A stretch of DNA of 64,000 nt from Gluconobacter albidus (GTDB taxonomy: Bacteria; Pseudomonadota; Alphaproteobacteria; Acetobacterales; Acetobacteraceae), in the NCBI RefSeq assembly GCF_002723915.1, contig NZ_BEWL01000006.1, positions 1 to 64,000 of the forward strand. The letters run 5' to 3'. The notes under the pieces were generated by a model. That model was not told the origin of the DNA. It worked only from the letters and a program-made list of their open reading frames with translations, and searched no databases. Positions 62,299 to 64,000 of this stretch are shown in pieces (the stretch's first letter is position 1; each line of letters begins with the position of its first letter). The position numbers were made by a program, and so were the translations under genes.

Positions 62299-63431
62299 GA
62301 ACTGTCCCTACTGGCGAGAATGTTCCTCGCCAGATTTTCCCATTCCTGCGCATTGTCAACGCAGGGGCGTACGGGCGGAGGGGCTTCAAGGATCGCCTCC
62401 AGCGCCCGGGCAATCGCCGTCGGGTCCGGATCGCACAGGATAGCCTGCGTATCGCCGGAAAACTGCTCGACCAGACCACCCACACGCGTTGCGACCACAT
62501 AGCGCCCGCTGGCAATCGCCATCGCGCCCACGCCACTCTGGGACGCCTCACGATAGGGCAGCACTACGATATCGGCCCATTCGACCAGCGCAGGTAAGGC
62601 GTCTTCCTCAACCCAGCGGTTCTCGACGCTGACGTTCTCAAGCCCCTCGAGCCTGCGGAGTTCGGGACTTGCAGGCCCATGCCCCACCACCCGGCACTCA
62701 AAGCCCTGCCGGACGTGTGGCAAAGCTTCCGCCAGAAGGTCCAGCCCCTTGTATGGAAGAAGACGCCCGAACATGAGAATGCGAGGCGCACCTCCATGCG
62801 CAAACGGGACTACTCCCGTACCGCCGATGAAAGGTGGATGCGCAAGGGACGTCACGGGACACTGCACGGCATGAGGCCCAGAGGTCAGTCCATCGGCAAC
62901 ATGGCGGCTGAAGGTAACGATCTGATCGGCATGGCGGATCAAGCGGCGCTGCAACAGCCCCTGCAAGGGGTAGCCGTCTCCCGGATGAGGCTGGGCATCG
63001 TGAACAATGACGACGATCCAGGCACCGGCTCTGTGAAGCACCTGCGTCATCAGCATATCCAGCGGTCCGGGCATGGCACAGATGGCAACATCCGGGCGGA
63101 AATCCCGCACGATCCGCGCAAGCTGCCTGCGAAGCCAGGGGGCGGTCAGAAGCCTTTTCAGCAGTCCACGGAGCGAACTATACGTCGCAACCTTGACCAC
63201 GGCTTCGGGGGCATTCCGGCTGCGCAGGATTTCTGCCCGTTCTGACAGGCATAACAGAACATCCGTCCCCGGCATTCTCTTGAGACCATTCGCCAGATCA
63301 ACTGCAATGCGTGGCCCGGCACCCCGCCGCCCCCACTGCCAGACCAGAATACGTTCGGCCAGAATACGTTCGGCCAGAATACGTTCGGCCAGAATACGTT
63401 TGGCCAGAATACGTTTGGAACGTTTTCTCAC
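62295..63431 (-). CDS. Family 4 glycosyltransferase with repeat-coded N-terminus
   Basis: The 378-aa protein is a GT-B fold transferase. After an unusual N-terminal stretch of RILAE/RILAK pentapeptides comes ILVWQWGRRGAGPRIAVDLA, the normal start of the fold. The donor-binding half has ILMFGRLLPYKGLDLLAEAL and LPYREASQSGVGAMAIASG with VVATRVGGL. It probably acts in surface polysaccharide synthesis. The GTG start overlaps the stop of the upstream glycosyltransferase by 4 nt. Its stop overlaps that of the DEAD-box gene on the other strand. Confidence 0.85.
   Translation of the reverse strand: MRKRSKRILAKRILAERILAERILAERILVWQWGRRGAGPRIAVDLANGLKRMPGTDVLLCLSERAEILRSRNAPEAVVKVATYSSLRGLLKRLLTAPWLRRQLARIVRDFRPDVAICAMPGPLDMLMTQVLHRAGAWIVVIVHDAQPHPGDGYPLQGLLQRRLIRHADQIVTFSRHVADGLTSGPHAVQCPVTSLAHPPFIGGTGVVPFAHGGAPRILMFGRLLPYKGLDLLAEALPHVRQGFECRVVGHGPASPELRRLEGLENVSVENRWVEEDALPALVEWADIVVLPYREASQSGVGAMAIASGRYVVATRVGGLVEQFSGDTQAILCDPDPTAIARALEAILEAPPPVRPCVDNAQEWENLARNILASRDSS
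63344..63418. repeat. Five tandem copies of a 15-bp repeat
   Basis: The unit CCAGAATACGTTCGG occurs three times exactly (63344-63388) and twice with one C-to-T change (63389-63418). It lies in the 5' end of the glycosyltransferase gene and codes on the minus strand for RILAE/RILAK units. Copy changes would keep the reading frame. Confidence 0.95.
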
Positions 63432-64000
63432 GGCCGCACTCCAACGGCCTGCGCCGCATCTCGCAATGTCGCACCGTTCAGGCGGGTCGCGACCCTGCGC
63501 CTGGCCTGCACCCCCAGACGGGCGCGCAGATCCGGATCATCGGCTGCCGTCCGAAGAGCATGGACGGCGGAATCCATGTCGGGCTCTGCCCATTGTGTGT
63601 CCGGCATCTCCCAGATCCCACGCGGATCACGGGCGGGAATGAGAGTGTATGCAACCGGCAGACCACAGGTTTCATCCAGAAACTCGGTTGTTGCGGACCA
63701 GTCCGTTGCAATCACGCAGCGCCCGAGCGCCATGGCCTCAGCCACCACAAGCCCGAAGCCCTCGCTGCGATGCAGGGACAGCACGATATCCGCACACTCC
63801 GTCAAAGCGAGCCTGTCGGCGCCATCGAACTGGCCCGTTTCAATACGGATATTGGAAGCCCCGCCGATTGCTGCCCGGATCGTCGCTAGATCTTCGGGGT
63901 AATGCGCGGTATGACCGATTTTCATAAGCAACAGCCGGTCCGTGCGGTCACCAAAGGCTTTCCTGAAGGCATGGATTGTCTCGATCGGGCTTTTGCGGAC
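63428..64000 (-). CDS. Glycosyltransferase, family 4 (partial, start outside window)
   Basis: Only the C-terminal part is present; the frame is open to the window edge, with VRKSPIETIHAFRKAFGDRT at its visible N-terminal end. Motifs are LVVAEAMALGRCVIATDWS and HRSEGFGLVVAEA, the E-x7-E donor site of GT4 enzymes, and a helix-rich end (ARLGVQARRRVATRL). Its TGA overlaps the GTG of the next glycosyltransferase gene, so both belong to one polysaccharide operon extending beyond the window. Confidence 0.85.
   Translation of the reverse strand, partial: VRKSPIETIHAFRKAFGDRTDRLLLMKIGHTAHYPEDLATIRAAIGGASNIRIETGQFDGADRLALTECADIVLSLHRSEGFGLVVAEAMALGRCVIATDWSATTEFLDETCGLPVAYTLIPARDPRGIWEMPDTQWAEPDMDSAVHALRTAADDPDLRARLGVQARRRVATRLNGATLRDAAQAVGVRP

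Noticed and set aside
63344-63418. CRISPR-like array
   Set aside because: The 15-bp units are contiguous without spacers and lie in frame inside a glycosyltransferase gene.

Overview
The window reads as chromosomal DNA of an acetic acid bacterium (Acetobacteraceae, probably Gluconobacter or a close relative). This is an inference from gene content: a PhyR-NepR-EcfG general stress response locus, a TrcR (DUF1013) regulator, GatCAB, an UrcA-family protein, a Hint_2-type extracellular protein and a tripartite Emr-type pump. Most genes are GC-rich, tightly packed and often overlap by 4 nt (ATGA/GTGA). Three tRNA genes are present: Cys-GCA, Ser-GCT and Val-CAC. No rRNA or CRISPR array was seen.

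Region 1 (1-38.5 kb) is core genome. It holds tRNA-Cys, glucokinase, nrdR-nusB-thiL, a PCu(A)C copper chaperone, recQ, cydDC, the stress-response locus (histidine kinase, a 57-aa NepR, two ECF sigma factors, PhyR), an Uup-type ABC-F ATPase, a Gfo/Idh/MocA oxidoreductase, secDF, mscL, rpmE, an Hsp20, trcR, ydcH-purE-purK, two tandem RadC-like genes (one without its metal-binding motif), uvrD-prmA-GNAT-aminopeptidase P, a lytic transglycosylase, ruvX and gatCAB.

Region 2 (38.5-57.9 kb) is accessory. It starts with tRNA-Ser and a LysR-regulated EmrA/EmrB/OMF efflux operon, followed by about 0.9 kb without a convincing gene. Next come a deoxyribosyltransferase-like gene and an SDR. A small phage-tail-like cassette follows (frameshifted lipoprotein, 63-aa protein, collagen-like tail fibre, lipoprotein), preceded by a candidate structured RNA that ends in an intrinsic terminator. 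An AT-rich island (about 50.7-54.6 kb) carries a secreted Hint-domain protein and a glycosyltransferase with a duplicated N-terminal domain. The region ends with a divergent MocR / UrcA-PhzF unit.

Region 3 (58-64 kb) has tRNA-Val, a 628-aa protein of unknown function coupled to an ELM1-like protein, a DEAD-box RNA helicase, and two overlapping family-4 glycosyltransferases. The last one runs off the window, and the other carries a five-copy 15-bp repeat in its 5' end.

The most interesting loci are the Hint/glycosyltransferase island, the tandem intact and degenerate RadC pair, the compact stress module with two sigma paralogues, the hairpin-rich segment before the tail-fibre cassette, and the repeat-extended glycosyltransferase. 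All product names come from motif reading only; no database search was possible.
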